From the NCBI RefSeq assembly GCF_900585905.1, contig NZ_UTVH01000091.1, positions 62,001 to 126,000 of the forward strand: 64,000 nucleotides of DNA, read 5' to 3'. The stretch is from Pseudomonas viridiflava. GTDB lineage: Bacteria > Pseudomonadota > Gammaproteobacteria > Pseudomonadales > Pseudomonadaceae. The notes under the pieces are model-generated. The model ran no database searches. It was given only the letters and a program-made list of their open reading frames with translations, and had not been told where the DNA came from. A program made the translations under genes and the position numbers. Shown in pieces: positions 26,073 through 35,798 of this stretch; the stretch's first letter is position 1, and every line of letters begins with the position of its first letter.

Positions 26073-29000
26073 ATGAGCTACCCAAGCCTGGTCAGTATCG
26101 TTATCCCGGCCTACAAGGCAGATTTCTTTGAGGCGGCCCTGCTCAGTGCCCTGCGCCAGAATCATGACGACGTCGAGATTGTCATCTGCGACGACTGCCC
26201 GACCGATGCGATCAAGCTCATTGTCGATCGCCTCAGCGTCGACAGTCGCTGGCCGGTGCGCTACTTCAAAAACCCGGTGGCCCTGCGGGAAGCAGCCAAC
26301 GTCGCCCGAGGCATCAGTGAAGCCCGCGGCGAATACATCAAGTTTCTGTACGACGACGACATCCTGGTGCCTGACGCGATTCGGCTGATGTACGACGTCT
26401 TGCACGACAGCCCGGATATCAGGCTGGTGTCGTCCGCGCGCAAACGCATCGACGCCCAGGGCAACTTTCTCCCCGACACCCTCTACACGCGCTATCCCTT
26501 TGGTCACAACGTGGTCATCGATGGCCCCGAGCTGGTGTCATTCCTGGCGCAAACCCCGGTCAATTTCATCGGCGAGCCCAGTGCGGTGATGTGCCGACGC
26601 GCCGACGTGCTGCCGTTCGGGGGGGACATCATGTCGCTGGAAGGCGTGCCCATCTGGTCATTTGGCGATGTCGCGCTGTACGTGAAGCTGCTGCGTCTGG
26701 GCAACCTGGCCATGCTGGCCCGGCCGTTGGCGTATTTCCGCGTCACCGACCAGCAGAGCACCCAGACCTTCGTTGCCGATCCGACCCGTGCGCGCGAAGG
26801 CCATGCCAGCTTCCACCGCCTCACCCGGGAACTGGGCTGGGTGCGCGCCCCGGAACTCAACGCAACGGTAAAGATCGCGCCACTTGCCAAACGTGGCGAG
26901 GTGCGGGACATGGAGCTGCGCAGCTACTTTGATCGCAGCCCGGCAGCGGCCCAGACCAACCGGCAGATCATTGCCCGGCTTGAGCAGCATCGGCCCTCGC
27001 TTGCGCAGCACAACCTGATCAGGGATTACCTGACCAGCCATGACGGCGGCCCGGCCATCGCGATTGTTATCTGCGACTTCGACAACCAGCCGGAGCGGGT
27101 GCTGGCGACCCTGCAAAGCCTGGCCGCTGACCCGCCCCTGCTGGAGCGGCTCAAGGTCTTCATCCTCGCCGACTACGACCGCCAGACCCAGAGCGAGCTG
27201 CAGGCGCAGCTGCCCTGGCTGGCTGCCACGCGCGACAGCCGGCCTGTGGTTCTCAATGAGCTGATGCAGGACAACAGCCACGACAGGTGGCTAATGGTCG
27301 ATGCAGGCACCACCTTCACCGCCAGCGGCCTGCTCTGCGCGGTGATGAAAGCCATTGACGCGCCGGGCTGCGATGCGGTGTTCTGCGACGAAGTCACCCT
27401 CGACCCGCAAGGTTCGGCCAACCTAGCGTTGCGCCCGGACTTCAATCTCGACTACCTGCTCAGCTGCCCGGCGGCGAGCAGTCGCCACTGGCTGTTCAAG
27501 CGCCAGGCAGTGCTCAACGTCGGCGGCTTCGACCCGGCCTGTGCGCAAACCATGGAACTGGACCTGATCCTGCGCCTTGTCGAGCACGAACACTTCGTCT
27601 CCTTTGCCCACTGCAGCGAACCGCTGGTGATCGCCGCGCAAGCCCCGGAGCAGGACAACCTGCACGTCAACGATACGATCCTGCGCCACCTGCAAACCCG
27701 GGGCTACGCCAACAGTCAGCTGCACGCGGTGGTTCCCGGTCACTCGCGTATCGATTATGGCCACGATGGCGCAGCGCGGGTGTCCATCATCATCACCGCG
27801 CAAGACCAGCTCGACACCCTGCTGCCTTGCGTCGAAAGCATTCTGCAGACCACGACCTACCCTGATTACGAGATCATCGTCAGCGACAACAACAGCCAGA
27901 GCGCTGAAACCCTGCAGTGGCTGGCAACCCTCGAAACCCTGCAGTCGGACAAGATTCGGGTGTTGCGTCACGAGCAAACATTGAGCGTGTCAGCGTGCAT
28001 CAACTCGGCAGCGGGTTACGCGCAGGGCGAGTACATCGTGCTGCTCGCCCCTGATCTGTATGTGGTGCAGGGCAACTGGCTGGAAAACCTGCTCAATCAC
28101 GCCCTGCGCCCGGAAGTCGGCGTAGTAGGCGCCAAGTTGACGGCACCGGATGGCAGCATCGAGCACGCCGGGATGATCCTGGGCCTCAATGGCAGCGCCT
28201 CACCCATTACCGCAGCGCCGGATGCGGGTGTCGGCTACATGCATCGGCTGATCAGCGATCAGAACTTCAGTGCCGTCAGCGGCGATTGTCTGATGGTGCG
28301 AACCTCTCTGTATCTGGCGCTGCAAGGTCTCGACGATCAGTTGTTCCCAAGCCATCACGGCGACGTCGATCTGTGCCTGCGGGTGCGTGACAGCGGTCAT
28401 CTGGTGGTCTGGACCCCCTTCGCCAGCTTGAGTCGGACCCAGGCAAAACCTGCCACGGCGCTGATCTACGACGACCAGACGCGCGCGCTGTATGACAAAT
28501 GGCTGCATTACCTGGCGTGGGACCCGGCCTACAACCTGAATTTCTCCCTGCAGCAACCCGGCTTCACGCCTGAAATCAATTCAGAGCTGAGCTGGCGGCC
28601 GCTGATTCATCGTCCACTCCCTGTGGTGCTGGTGCAGCCCGGCAATTATTCCGCCCCCGCGCAGCGCATCACCGGGCCATTGCGCCTGCTGCGTGACAGC
28701 CAGGCAGTGGACGGCGTGATCTGCCCCGGGCACCTGCTGTTGCCCGAGTTCGCTCGCCTGAGCCCAGACACGCTAGTCATCCAGCGGCCGTTGAGCGATG
28801 CCGACATTGTCTCGCTGCATGCGATCAAAAATCACACCAATGCCTTTGTCGTCTATGACTTGAGCGAGTTTCCCGCCTTCAGCCCGCTTGACCGCAAAGC
28901 GGCGCCAATGGCAACGGTTCAGGCCGCACTGCGCCTGGGCCTGGAGCAAGTGGACCGGGTTACCGTTGCCACCCCTGCACTGGCCGAACTGCTGTCTGGC

Positions 29001-29588
29001 ATGCATGCCGACATCCGCGTCATCGAAAGCAGGCTGTCAGCCGACATCTGGCGAGGCCTGGGCAGCCAGCGCCGAACCGGCCACAAACCCCGTGTGGGCT
29101 GGGTCGGCAGCGCCAGTCAGGGTGCAGACCTGCTGGTTATCGAAAGCGTTATCCGCGCGCTGGCCGATAGGGTCGACTGGGTCATCATGGGCCCCTGCCC
29201 CGCCCGCCTGCGCCCGTTCATCCACGAGCTGCGCAGCCCGACAGCAGGCAGCTTGCTGCCAGGCCTGCTCGCCAGCCTCAATCTCGATCTGGCGCTGGCG
29301 CCGGTTGAACCCAACCTGATCAACCTGAGCAAAGGCCCGACCACCCTCCTCGAATACGGCGCCTGCGGCTATCCCGTCATCTGCAGCGACGTCCTCTGCC
29401 ATCAGAACGACCTGCCGGTCACCCGCGTCAGCAACGATACGCACGCCTGGATCGATGCGATCAACGCGCACATTGACCAGCCCGAAAGGTGCGCGAGTCT
29501 GGGCGATGCGCTCAGATGTGAGGTTGAGGAAAAATGGATGATGGATGCAGAGTATCTGCAAAGAATACGAGAGATTTGGGTGGCGTAA
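26073..29588 (+). CDS. Giant multidomain glycosyltransferase, probable viosamine/flagellin glycan transferase
   Basis: 1171 residues, same layout as the Fgt1-like protein at 948-4532. A GT2 domain lies at about 5-220 (LVSIVIPAYKADFFEAALLSALRQN, VICDDCPTDA, FLYDDDIL). A degenerate GT2-like domain lies at about 320-530. A second GT2 domain lies at about 565-790 (RVSIIITAQDQLDTLLPCVESIL, IIVSDNNSQS). A GT4-like C-terminus lies at about 870-1165 (RVGWVGSASQGADLL, LLEYGACGYPVICSD). ATG at 26073 chosen because the GT2 fold begins immediately after. Third gene of the vioA unit, 73 nt after the methyltransferase. By context it would transfer the modified viosamine. Confidence 0.82.
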   Translation: MSYPSLVSIVIPAYKADFFEAALLSALRQNHDDVEIVICDDCPTDAIKLIVDRLSVDSRWPVRYFKNPVALREAANVARGISEARGEYIKFLYDDDILVPDAIRLMYDVLHDSPDIRLVSSARKRIDAQGNFLPDTLYTRYPFGHNVVIDGPELVSFLAQTPVNFIGEPSAVMCRRADVLPFGGDIMSLEGVPIWSFGDVALYVKLLRLGNLAMLARPLAYFRVTDQQSTQTFVADPTRAREGHASFHRLTRELGWVRAPELNATVKIAPLAKRGEVRDMELRSYFDRSPAAAQTNRQIIARLEQHRPSLAQHNLIRDYLTSHDGGPAIAIVICDFDNQPERVLATLQSLAADPPLLERLKVFILADYDRQTQSELQAQLPWLAATRDSRPVVLNELMQDNSHDRWLMVDAGTTFTASGLLCAVMKAIDAPGCDAVFCDEVTLDPQGSANLALRPDFNLDYLLSCPAASSRHWLFKRQAVLNVGGFDPACAQTMELDLILRLVEHEHFVSFAHCSEPLVIAAQAPEQDNLHVNDTILRHLQTRGYANSQLHAVVPGHSRIDYGHDGAARVSIIITAQDQLDTLLPCVESILQTTTYPDYEIIVSDNNSQSAETLQWLATLETLQSDKIRVLRHEQTLSVSACINSAAGYAQGEYIVLLAPDLYVVQGNWLENLLNHALRPEVGVVGAKLTAPDGSIEHAGMILGLNGSASPITAAPDAGVGYMHRLISDQNFSAVSGDCLMVRTSLYLALQGLDDQLFPSHHGDVDLCLRVRDSGHLVVWTPFASLSRTQAKPATALIYDDQTRALYDKWLHYLAWDPAYNLNFSLQQPGFTPEINSELSWRPLIHRPLPVVLVQPGNYSAPAQRITGPLRLLRDSQAVDGVICPGHLLLPEFARLSPDTLVIQRPLSDADIVSLHAIKNHTNAFVVYDLSEFPAFSPLDRKAAPMATVQAALRLGLEQVDRVTVATPALAELLSGMHADIRVIESRLSADIWRGLGSQRRTGHKPRVGWVGSASQGADLLVIESVIRALADRVDWVIMGPCPARLRPFIHELRSPTAGSLLPGLLASLNLDLALAPVEPNLINLSKGPTTLLEYGACGYPVICSDVLCHQNDLPVTRVSNDTHAWIDAINAHIDQPERCASLGDALRCEVEEKWMMDAEYLQRIREIWVA

Positions 29589-30056
29589 TGCTCTGCGAGC
29601 GCTGTTGCGCGGTCGACCGGGACCTGTAGGAGCCAACTTGGTGGCGAGGGGGCGTGACTGGCACCGTCTCGCCAACAAGTTGGCTCCTACACAAAGGTAC
29701 TCCAAACCAGGTAGTGGTGTTTTGTTAGATCAGCCCGGCTCCAAGGTTAACGCTCAGGCACCGGGCACCCGCTACTCACAAATCTCACGCCGGGTTTGCG
29801 AAGAGGGTGAAGCACTGTACCGACGAAACGCAGGCCTTCCAGTCTGGTTTTTTCTACCCGCGCGGTATTTACCGCTTCACCCAAGGAAATCAGCAACGCC
29901 AGACGGATGCTGGATCCGACGGCCATCGGCGCCAGCCTGATCAGGACAAATCCGGATGAACTTTCAAAACCGCTCTGCCCTCCCATCATCAACGCGTCGG
30001 AGAAAGCACCCGCCGCAGGCTTGATTTTTAATTTGATACGAGACGGAGTGACCACG
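29589..30056. repeat. Gene-free stretch with a large palindrome
   Basis: At 29625-29693 a long inverted repeat is present (arms TAGGAGCCAACTTGGTGGCGA and TCGCCAACAAGTTGGCTCCTA, about 27 bp between them), just after the glycosyltransferase stop. It could form a transcript-end hairpin. The rest up to the PfpI gene has open frames on both strands but none with recognisable protein character. Confidence 0.65.
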
Positions 30057-30614
30057 ATGAGCGATCAACTGGCAGGCAAAAAAGTTCTTTTTATCACCTC
30101 TAATACCGGCATCGAGCGGGACGAGCTGATCAAGCCGCTGGAAGCGCTCAAGGCGCAGGGCGCTGCGGTGACCCATGGTTCGAGTGACGGCGGCACAACC
30201 CAGACCTTCGTTCAGGACACCGAGAAAGATCGCACCGTCGAGTCCCAGACCGCGCTGGCTGGGCTGAAAGCCTCGGATTTCGATGCGCTGGTGATTCCAG
30301 GCGGGACGGTCAATGCCGACACACTGCGACTGGATGAAAACGCCCAGCGCCTGGTCAAGGAATTCGCCGACGCCGGTAAAGTCATCGCGGCGATCTGCCA
30401 TGGCCCGTGGCTGCTGATCAACGCAGGCGTCATCGCTGGCAAGACCCTCACTTCCTACCCGAGCGTCAAGCTGGATCTGGAAAACGCCGGTGCTGCCGGT
30501 TGGGTGGACGCTGAGCTCAAGCAATGCCCGGCCAATGGCTGGACGCTGATCACCTCACGTACCCCGGATGACATCCCGGCCTTCAACGAAGCCATCGCGG
30601 CGGCATTGGTATAG
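30057..30614 (+). CDS. PfpI/DJ-1 family protein (YhbO-type protease/deglycase)
   Basis: 185-residue class I glutamine-amidotransferase-like protein. The nucleophile elbow is visible as AAICHGPWLL (Cys-His), and the other family motifs are KKVLFITSNTGIERDEL at the start and FDALVIPGGTVNADTLRLD. Members act as stress-related proteases or glyoxal/deglycation enzymes. GGAG lies 8 nt before the ATG at 30057, so the longer open frame from 29907 is not the start. Not obviously linked to the flanking genes. Confidence 0.88.
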   Translation: MSDQLAGKKVLFITSNTGIERDELIKPLEALKAQGAAVTHGSSDGGTTQTFVQDTEKDRTVESQTALAGLKASDFDALVIPGGTVNADTLRLDENAQRLVKEFADAGKVIAAICHGPWLLINAGVIAGKTLTSYPSVKLDLENAGAAGWVDAELKQCPANGWTLITSRTPDDIPAFNEAIAAALV

Positions 30615-30720
30615 CCTCAAGACGTTCAGGAGCGCTCGCTGATGAGCAAGCGCTCCCGAACGATCTGGCAATAAAAGCCAGGGGCGCTTGATCACGGCAT
30701 TGAACAGCAGGCAACGTCGC

Positions 30721-30750
30721 GATTCCTCGTCTTGTTCAAGACGAGGAATC
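30721..30750. terminator. Perfect 13-bp hairpin at the end of the bacteriophytochrome gene
   Basis: GATTCCTCGTCTT and its exact complement flank a 4-base loop. The last codons of the phytochrome gene form one arm and its TGA lies at the arm/loop boundary. There is no U-run, so it may protect the mRNA end or act as a weak bidirectional terminator facing the PfpI gene. A shorter hairpin (GGAGCGCT/AGCGCTCC) lies at 30629-30656 after the PfpI stop. Confidence 0.5.
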
Positions 30751-33282
30751 AATCAGAGCCTGCAGGTTCGCCAGCATCGAATGCGCGTCATAGGGTTTGC
30801 GCAGCACAGGGACCTGTTTGAGATGCTCGGGAATAATAGTGCTGTCGCCGTAACCGGTCGCGAAGAGAAACGGAATCTTGCGTCGTTCCAGTTCATTGGC
30901 GACCACGATTGACGTGCCATGACCCAGGTTGATGTCCAGCACGGCGACATCGGGCCTGCAGCTGACGAGCAGCCTCAAAGCTTCCGCCTCCGAACTCGCC
31001 GTGATCACCTCGCTGACGCCACCGTCCATCAAGATCTGTTCAAGGCCCACTGCGATGACGAGTTGGTCTTCGAGAATCATCACACAGGCAACACTCAGTG
31101 TTTCGCTTTCCTTACCAGGCAGGATACCTACCGGGGCAGAGGGTTCGCTGTCGACTGACTCGGCCACAGAGAAATGGTCGGTCGGAATGGTGAACACCCC
31201 GCGCACGCCGCCTGACTCGTACTCGATAACGCTCGTTCCACCAAGGTCGAACGGAATGCTGCGACCTATGAGGACAGAACCGAAACCCTGTCGGCTGGGT
31301 GCACGAACAACTGGACCGCCGCTTTCCTGCCACGTGATCTGGCAGGCACCGGCCGCATCAATTGTCCAAATGACTGAAAGATTACCCTCTGGCTGGGACA
31401 ACGCACCGTACTTGGCAGCATTGGTGGCCAATTCGTGAAGAACCAGCGCCAGCACCGAGTAGGCCCTCGCATCAAGGATAACGTTCGGCCCGCTCAAGCG
31501 GGTTGCATCGCCGAAGGATTGATATGGCGAGAGCTCGGCGCTGAGAAGCCCGAACAGCCTGCCGCCGCCGTCACCGCGCACAACCTGATCATGGGCCAGA
31601 GACAGCGCCTGGATCCGACCTTTGAGTGTTTCCACATAACCGCGCAGGGTTTGACTTTCGGCTGTCGGATGGGCCACCAGCGAACCGATCAGCGCGAGAA
31701 TGTTTTTTACCCGGTGGTTCAGCTCCTCGTTAAGCATCCGCTGGCGGACATCGGCTTTGGAGCGCTCACTGTTGAGCAGCTCACTATTGTGCAGGACCAC
31801 TTCGACGATCGCGGTGCGAATGGCCTCACTGAATTGGCGGTCCTGCTCGGTCCACGGCAACGATTGTTGATGAACCGTCTCTTTCCAGACCGCGAAACTC
31901 TTGCGTGGGCTCAGCCGTTCACCCAACGCCCCACTCTCATAGGTCTTGTTTGGATCACCGGCCCATTCCAGGGTCTGGACCACTTCCCTGCGAAATAGCA
32001 TCAGGAAATCTTTCGGGTGCTGTGACATGGGAATAATCAGCACACCCGAAACGTCATTCGCATAGTCAGCGGCAGCAGGGTGCGCCATCGAGAGGCGATC
32101 GCACGCCCATGTCTGCCCTTCGGCAACGCCAGAGGCAAACTCGAGCAAAGCGGGGACGTCTTGCGCGGGAGGCGTGAGCCCATCGACGGCCCACTGGCCT
32201 TGCAGCGACATCGCGATACCGTCACAGGCGATCAGCGTCTTGAAGTCGCCCAGGCGAGTACGCAGCAGCTGTTCTATGTCCAGGGACCGGTTCGAATCAC
32301 GCAGCAGGGTGTCGAGAACCTGACGGGCATGAGCGGCGGCTTCCAGCGTCTGGCGAGCTAGAAGAGTGGAGATATGCAAGGAAAGAAAATCGCCAAATAT
32401 CTCCGCCGCGACCCTCTGGCTCGTCGTCAGAATTCGGGGCTCGTAATGATGGCAGGCAATCAGGCCCCACAGTGCTCCGTTGACGATGATCGAAATCGAC
32501 ATCGAGGCGCTGACACCCATGTTGCACAGGTATTCGCAGTGAATCGGCGAGACGCTGCGCAGGTGCGCATGGGACAGGTCCAGTGGCTCGCCCGAATGAT
32601 CCAGGGCAGGCACGATTGGAACAGGCTGGAATGTCGAGTCCGGAATAACCCGAATAGGGTTGCGCAGATAGAGCGCTCGCGCCTGCTGCGGGATATCCGA
32701 GGCCGGAAAATACTGGCCTTTGAAACTTTCCAGGTCGCTGCGTCTGGTTTCGGCGATGACCTTGCCTGCGCCATCCGCACCAAGCTGGTAGATCATCACG
32801 CGGTCGTACCCGAGCATGGCGCGGACCAGCCGGGACGCATCGTGGAACAGCTTGCCGGCCTGGTTGATCTCCTTGATTTGCGCGATGACGGTTCGCGCCA
32901 GCTCTATCGGTTCGGCATTACCTGCGCCGGAGGGATCGAACTCGATGATAGCCATGCCCTTGAAGACGTGCGCGGCAACGTCGAAAGACCGCCCGGAGGG
33001 AAGACGTAGAGCGAACGTCAGCGCAGACCTGGAGGCTGCCTGGGTACGTGCCAGGGAATTGCGAATGGCGTGCAGGGCGTCGTTGCCCAGTAACACCTCA
33101 AGGGGCTGACCGTTCAAGTCACCCGTTGCGCCGAGCATCTCTGGCGCATTCGCGGAATGGCGCAACACCCTGCTGACCGATGCATCGCAGGCCAGCAGAC
33201 ACCCGTGCGGCTGGATACTGCCCGGAATCTGGATTGTCTCGCGGTCACAGTTGGTAAGGTTGACGCGGGACTCAGAAGTCAT
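30736..33282 (-). CDS. Bacteriophytochrome hybrid histidine kinase (HWE type with receiver)
   Basis: Red/far-red photoreceptor kinase, 848 residues from the ATG at 33282. Order: PAS with the biliverdin-binding Cys12 in VNLTNCDRE and IPGSIQPHG; GAF (about 120-310) with SDIPQQARALYLRNPIR and SPIHCEYLCNMGVSASMSISI; PHY (about 315-500, with the PRKSF tongue region); HWE kinase core (about 525-720, NEELNHRVKNILALIGSLV and ELATNAAKYGALS); a C-terminal receiver (about 740-845, VAVLDINLGHG, VLRKPY). An in-frame start at 33354 would add 24 residues without homology. No heme oxygenase gene is adjacent, so biliverdin must come from elsewhere. Confidence 0.9.
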   Translation of the reverse strand: MTSESRVNLTNCDRETIQIPGSIQPHGCLLACDASVSRVLRHSANAPEMLGATGDLNGQPLEVLLGNDALHAIRNSLARTQAASRSALTFALRLPSGRSFDVAAHVFKGMAIIEFDPSGAGNAEPIELARTVIAQIKEINQAGKLFHDASRLVRAMLGYDRVMIYQLGADGAGKVIAETRRSDLESFKGQYFPASDIPQQARALYLRNPIRVIPDSTFQPVPIVPALDHSGEPLDLSHAHLRSVSPIHCEYLCNMGVSASMSISIIVNGALWGLIACHHYEPRILTTSQRVAAEIFGDFLSLHISTLLARQTLEAAAHARQVLDTLLRDSNRSLDIEQLLRTRLGDFKTLIACDGIAMSLQGQWAVDGLTPPAQDVPALLEFASGVAEGQTWACDRLSMAHPAAADYANDVSGVLIIPMSQHPKDFLMLFRREVVQTLEWAGDPNKTYESGALGERLSPRKSFAVWKETVHQQSLPWTEQDRQFSEAIRTAIVEVVLHNSELLNSERSKADVRQRMLNEELNHRVKNILALIGSLVAHPTAESQTLRGYVETLKGRIQALSLAHDQVVRGDGGGRLFGLLSAELSPYQSFGDATRLSGPNVILDARAYSVLALVLHELATNAAKYGALSQPEGNLSVIWTIDAAGACQITWQESGGPVVRAPSRQGFGSVLIGRSIPFDLGGTSVIEYESGGVRGVFTIPTDHFSVAESVDSEPSAPVGILPGKESETLSVACVMILEDQLVIAVGLEQILMDGGVSEVITASSEAEALRLLVSCRPDVAVLDINLGHGTSIVVANELERRKIPFLFATGYGDSTIIPEHLKQVPVLRKPYDAHSMLANLQALIDSSS

Positions 33283-33573
33283 TTGGCTCTGCCGGTTTGA
33301 CGCATGACCGACTGCCGATAAGCCGCCGGAATAGAATTCAGACGAACGCAACATCGTTTATGCAAATTCGCCTTGGCACCCTACTCCCCGTTTCACTCCA
33401 CGTCACGGCTTTGCGGCGTTGGGGTGTCTAGTTAGCAGCAAATAGCCACAATCCAGTCGATTACTTGCAAATATTCATGCGACGGTTTAATTCACGCTAC
33501 CGGCCTTTAACATTTGACCATCGCAGGACTGAACAATCGCACAATTGCTTATAAATCAGCATGGTTATGCCAT

Positions 33574-34035
33574 CTAAATATTCTTGATCAGTTTTAGAAA
33601 ATACAGCGCAATCACAAAGAGCAGAATCTTGGCGACATCCATTACCGCCTTGTACACGATAAACGGCCATTCGCTGCTGCTGATGACGTGCTGGTAATCA
33701 TAGGCGTCAGCGGATTTTCCACTCTTTCTGAATTCCAGCTCCCGTGCGTGCCCCCTGAGCATGAATAAAAAAACAACGGCCACAGCGGCCACAAGTATCA
33801 GGTAATCCTCGGTCGAAACGTCTTGCGCAGGCCCCGATACATAGACTGCGATAGTCACCAGCCAAATCAGCATGCCCAACCAGGTCAGAAATTTTCGGGC
33901 CGTCATAGACGCCTTGAGATTGGTTGCCACACTGAATGGGCAGAACTTCCCGTCACGCTGCAGACGGTCTTCAACGGAAACGGTATAGCCGGAGATAAAA
34001 GCCAAAAATCCGATAAATACGAAGAATGACACCAT
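33574..34035 (-). CDS. Membrane protein of unknown function
   Basis: 153 residues with four hydrophobic segments (residues 2-18, about 50-68, about 78-95 and about 128-150), separated by basic loops (KASMTARK, RGHARELEFRKSGKS). Predicted inner-membrane protein. Base composition is lower in GC than the neighbours, as is the 218-bp spacer to the phytochrome start. I do not recognise the family and no partner is evident. Confidence 0.65.
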   Translation of the reverse strand: MVSFFVFIGFLAFISGYTVSVEDRLQRDGKFCPFSVATNLKASMTARKFLTWLGMLIWLVTIAVYVSGPAQDVSTEDYLILVAAVAVVFLFMLRGHARELEFRKSGKSADAYDYQHVISSSEWPFIVYKAVMDVAKILLFVIALYFLKLIKNI

Positions 34036-34134
34036 CGAAATTCATTCCCTGCAAATGGCAACATAGGCTCGCTAATAACCACTTGCTGGCTCCAGTCCGT
34101 TGCCCCTGTGAAGTGGATAGTCCGTCGGTCTTAC

Positions 34135-35151
34135 TCACCACCGAATAACACACGCCCCCCACGAATACCCCACACCAAACCCCACTGCAACCAAAGTCAT
34201 GCCTGGCTTGAGGACACCTTTATTCAACGACGCCTTGAGGGCAATAGGAAGGGTGCACGACACCGTATTACCGCTGCGTTCAAACTCGCTGACGAACTTT
34301 TCCACGGGCAGTTTGAGGCGGCGGCGCAGGGCGTCGAGCATGAACTGGTTGGCCTGGTGGAACACGTAGAGGTCGATGTCTTCGCTGTTCAGCGTTTCAT
34401 CGAACAGCGACGCGAACAGTTGTGGGACGCGGGTCATGGAGAATTCGAAGATGGCCGCACCGTTCATGTACAGGTCGGCGTCGCTGCGTACGTTGCCGCT
34501 GTCGTCGCGGTACTCGGCAGGCTGTGGATTAGCTGCAGCCGGTCGGCGGGCGCCGCCCACCGGGACGATGAGGTTTTCGGCGCCAGCGCCATCGCTGCCG
34601 TAGCGGAAGCGCTCAAGGTACGGGCCGCCTTCGGCGGCGACGATCAGCGTTGCCGCCGCTGCATCGCCGAACAGCGTGCGTACGCTTTTGTCCTGGGGGT
34701 TGATGTAGCGGCTATAAGTTTCAGCGGTGACCAGCAGCACGTTGCGGCACTGGCCCGACTCGATCATGCCCTTGGCAATGCCCAGGCCGTAGATGTAGCC
34801 GGAACAGCCCTGATTGAAGTCGAATGCTGCGCAATGGGTCGGCAATTGCAGCCTGTGCTGCAGAATGCAGGCAGTCGCGGGCAGCAGGTAATCGGGGCTT
34901 TGCGTGCAATAGATCAGCGCGTCGATGTCGCTGCGCTGCAGCACGCTGTTGGCAAACAGTTTTTCGCAGGCGCGAAATGCCAGGTCCGACGCGGTCTCGG
35001 ACTCGTCGATGATATGGCGCTCGCCGATTCCGGTCTTGGCGAAGATCTTGTCGACGTCCCACTCCGGAAATTCACGGGCCAGCTGCTCGTTACCGAGAAC
35101 ATGCTCGGGCAATTCATATTCGATCTCAAGAATACGAGCCGAGACAGTCAT
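34135..35151 (-). CDS. 3-oxoacyl-ACP synthase III (KAS III / FabH-like) of the glycan operon
   Basis: 338-residue thiolase-fold condensing enzyme. The catalytic triad is complete: Cys116 (FNQGCSGY), His265 (FHQAN) and Asn295 (GNTVS). KAS III enzymes join an acyl-CoA to malonyl-ACP; acetyl-CoA would give acetoacetyl-ACP. The ATG at 35151 lies 5 nt after the stop of the acyltransferase gene with AGGTGA as ribosome site. Fourth gene after ACP, SDR and acyltransferase, so it probably makes the C4 acyl chain for the sugar. In P. syringae pv. tabaci a KAS III gene (orf3) sits in the flagellin glycosylation island. Confidence 0.88.
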   Translation of the reverse strand: MTVSARILEIEYELPEHVLGNEQLAREFPEWDVDKIFAKTGIGERHIIDESETASDLAFRACEKLFANSVLQRSDIDALIYCTQSPDYLLPATACILQHRLQLPTHCAAFDFNQGCSGYIYGLGIAKGMIESGQCRNVLLVTAETYSRYINPQDKSVRTLFGDAAAATLIVAAEGGPYLERFRYGSDGAGAENLIVPVGGARRPAAANPQPAEYRDDSGNVRSDADLYMNGAAIFEFSMTRVPQLFASLFDETLNSEDIDLYVFHQANQFMLDALRRRLKLPVEKFVSEFERSGNTVSCTLPIALKASLNKGVLKPGMTLVAVGFGVGYSWGACVIRW

Positions 35152-35156
35152 CAGCG

Positions 35157-35798
35157 TCACCTCGAAATACTTTTTGCCGGTACACCGAAGGCTGTCGTGC
35201 ACGACGCCACGTTACGCAGCACTACACTACCGGCGCCAATGACTGATTGATGACCGACGCGAACCCCTGGCAGGACGCAGGCATTGGTGCCCATGAACAC
35301 TTCGTCTTCAAGCACCCCGGCGCCGGCAACGTTGCAGTGCGGGCTGAGGGTCGAGAAGGCGCCGACAGCAGCGTCGTGGCCGACCACGCAACTGATGTTG
35401 AGAATGGCGAAATCGCCAATGATCAGGTCCGCCGTCAGCACAGTCAGCGGGCAGATGATCGCGCCCTGGCCTACGGCAACGTTTTCACCCACGATGGCGG
35501 ACGGGTGAATCAGAGTGAAAAACCTCGCACCCTTGGCCTGCAGCTTTTCCACCACCTTGCGCCGGTCGGCAGGGCTGCCGATGGCGCAAAGCAGATACTC
35601 GTCAGGCTCGGGCTGATACTCGTCGATAGACGACACCACGGGCGGATAGTGGCTGAATCTGGCCACGGAGCCCGGCCCATCATTGATGAAACCGGCGATC
35701 TTCCAGCCCTGATTCTGCAGCACCCAGTCGCTCAGCCAGCGATGCACTTCGCGGCCAAACCCGCCCGCGCCCACAATCAGCAGTTTGTTCACGCTCAT
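35157..35798 (-). CDS. NeuD/PglD-type sugar N-acyltransferase
   Basis: 213 residues. The N-terminal Rossmann-like sugar-binding part has KLLIVGAGGFGREVHRW. The C-terminal left-handed beta-helix is built from hexapeptide repeats (VGENVAVGQGAIICPLTVL, IGDFAILNISCVVGHDAAVG, LEDEVFMGTNACVLPGVRVG), with the catalytic-type His in VVGHDAAVG. The family acylates amino sugars on nucleotide carriers; PglD and VioB use acetyl-CoA. Here the adjacent ACP, KAS III and SDR suggest an acyl-ACP donor. Its ATG overlaps the SDR stop (ATGA). In-frame codons upstream belong to the SDR region. Confidence 0.85.
   Translation of the reverse strand: MSVNKLLIVGAGGFGREVHRWLSDWVLQNQGWKIAGFINDGPGSVARFSHYPPVVSSIDEYQPEPDEYLLCAIGSPADRRKVVEKLQAKGARFFTLIHPSAIVGENVAVGQGAIICPLTVLTADLIIGDFAILNISCVVGHDAAVGAFSTLSPHCNVAGAGVLEDEVFMGTNACVLPGVRVGHQSVIGAGSVVLRNVASCTTAFGVPAKSISR

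Noticed and set aside
29747..30055. A 102-codon minus-strand frame upstream of the PfpI gene.
   Set aside because: It has some hydrophobic runs, but no ribosome site, no recognised motif and it faces into a repeat-rich spacer; support is too weak.
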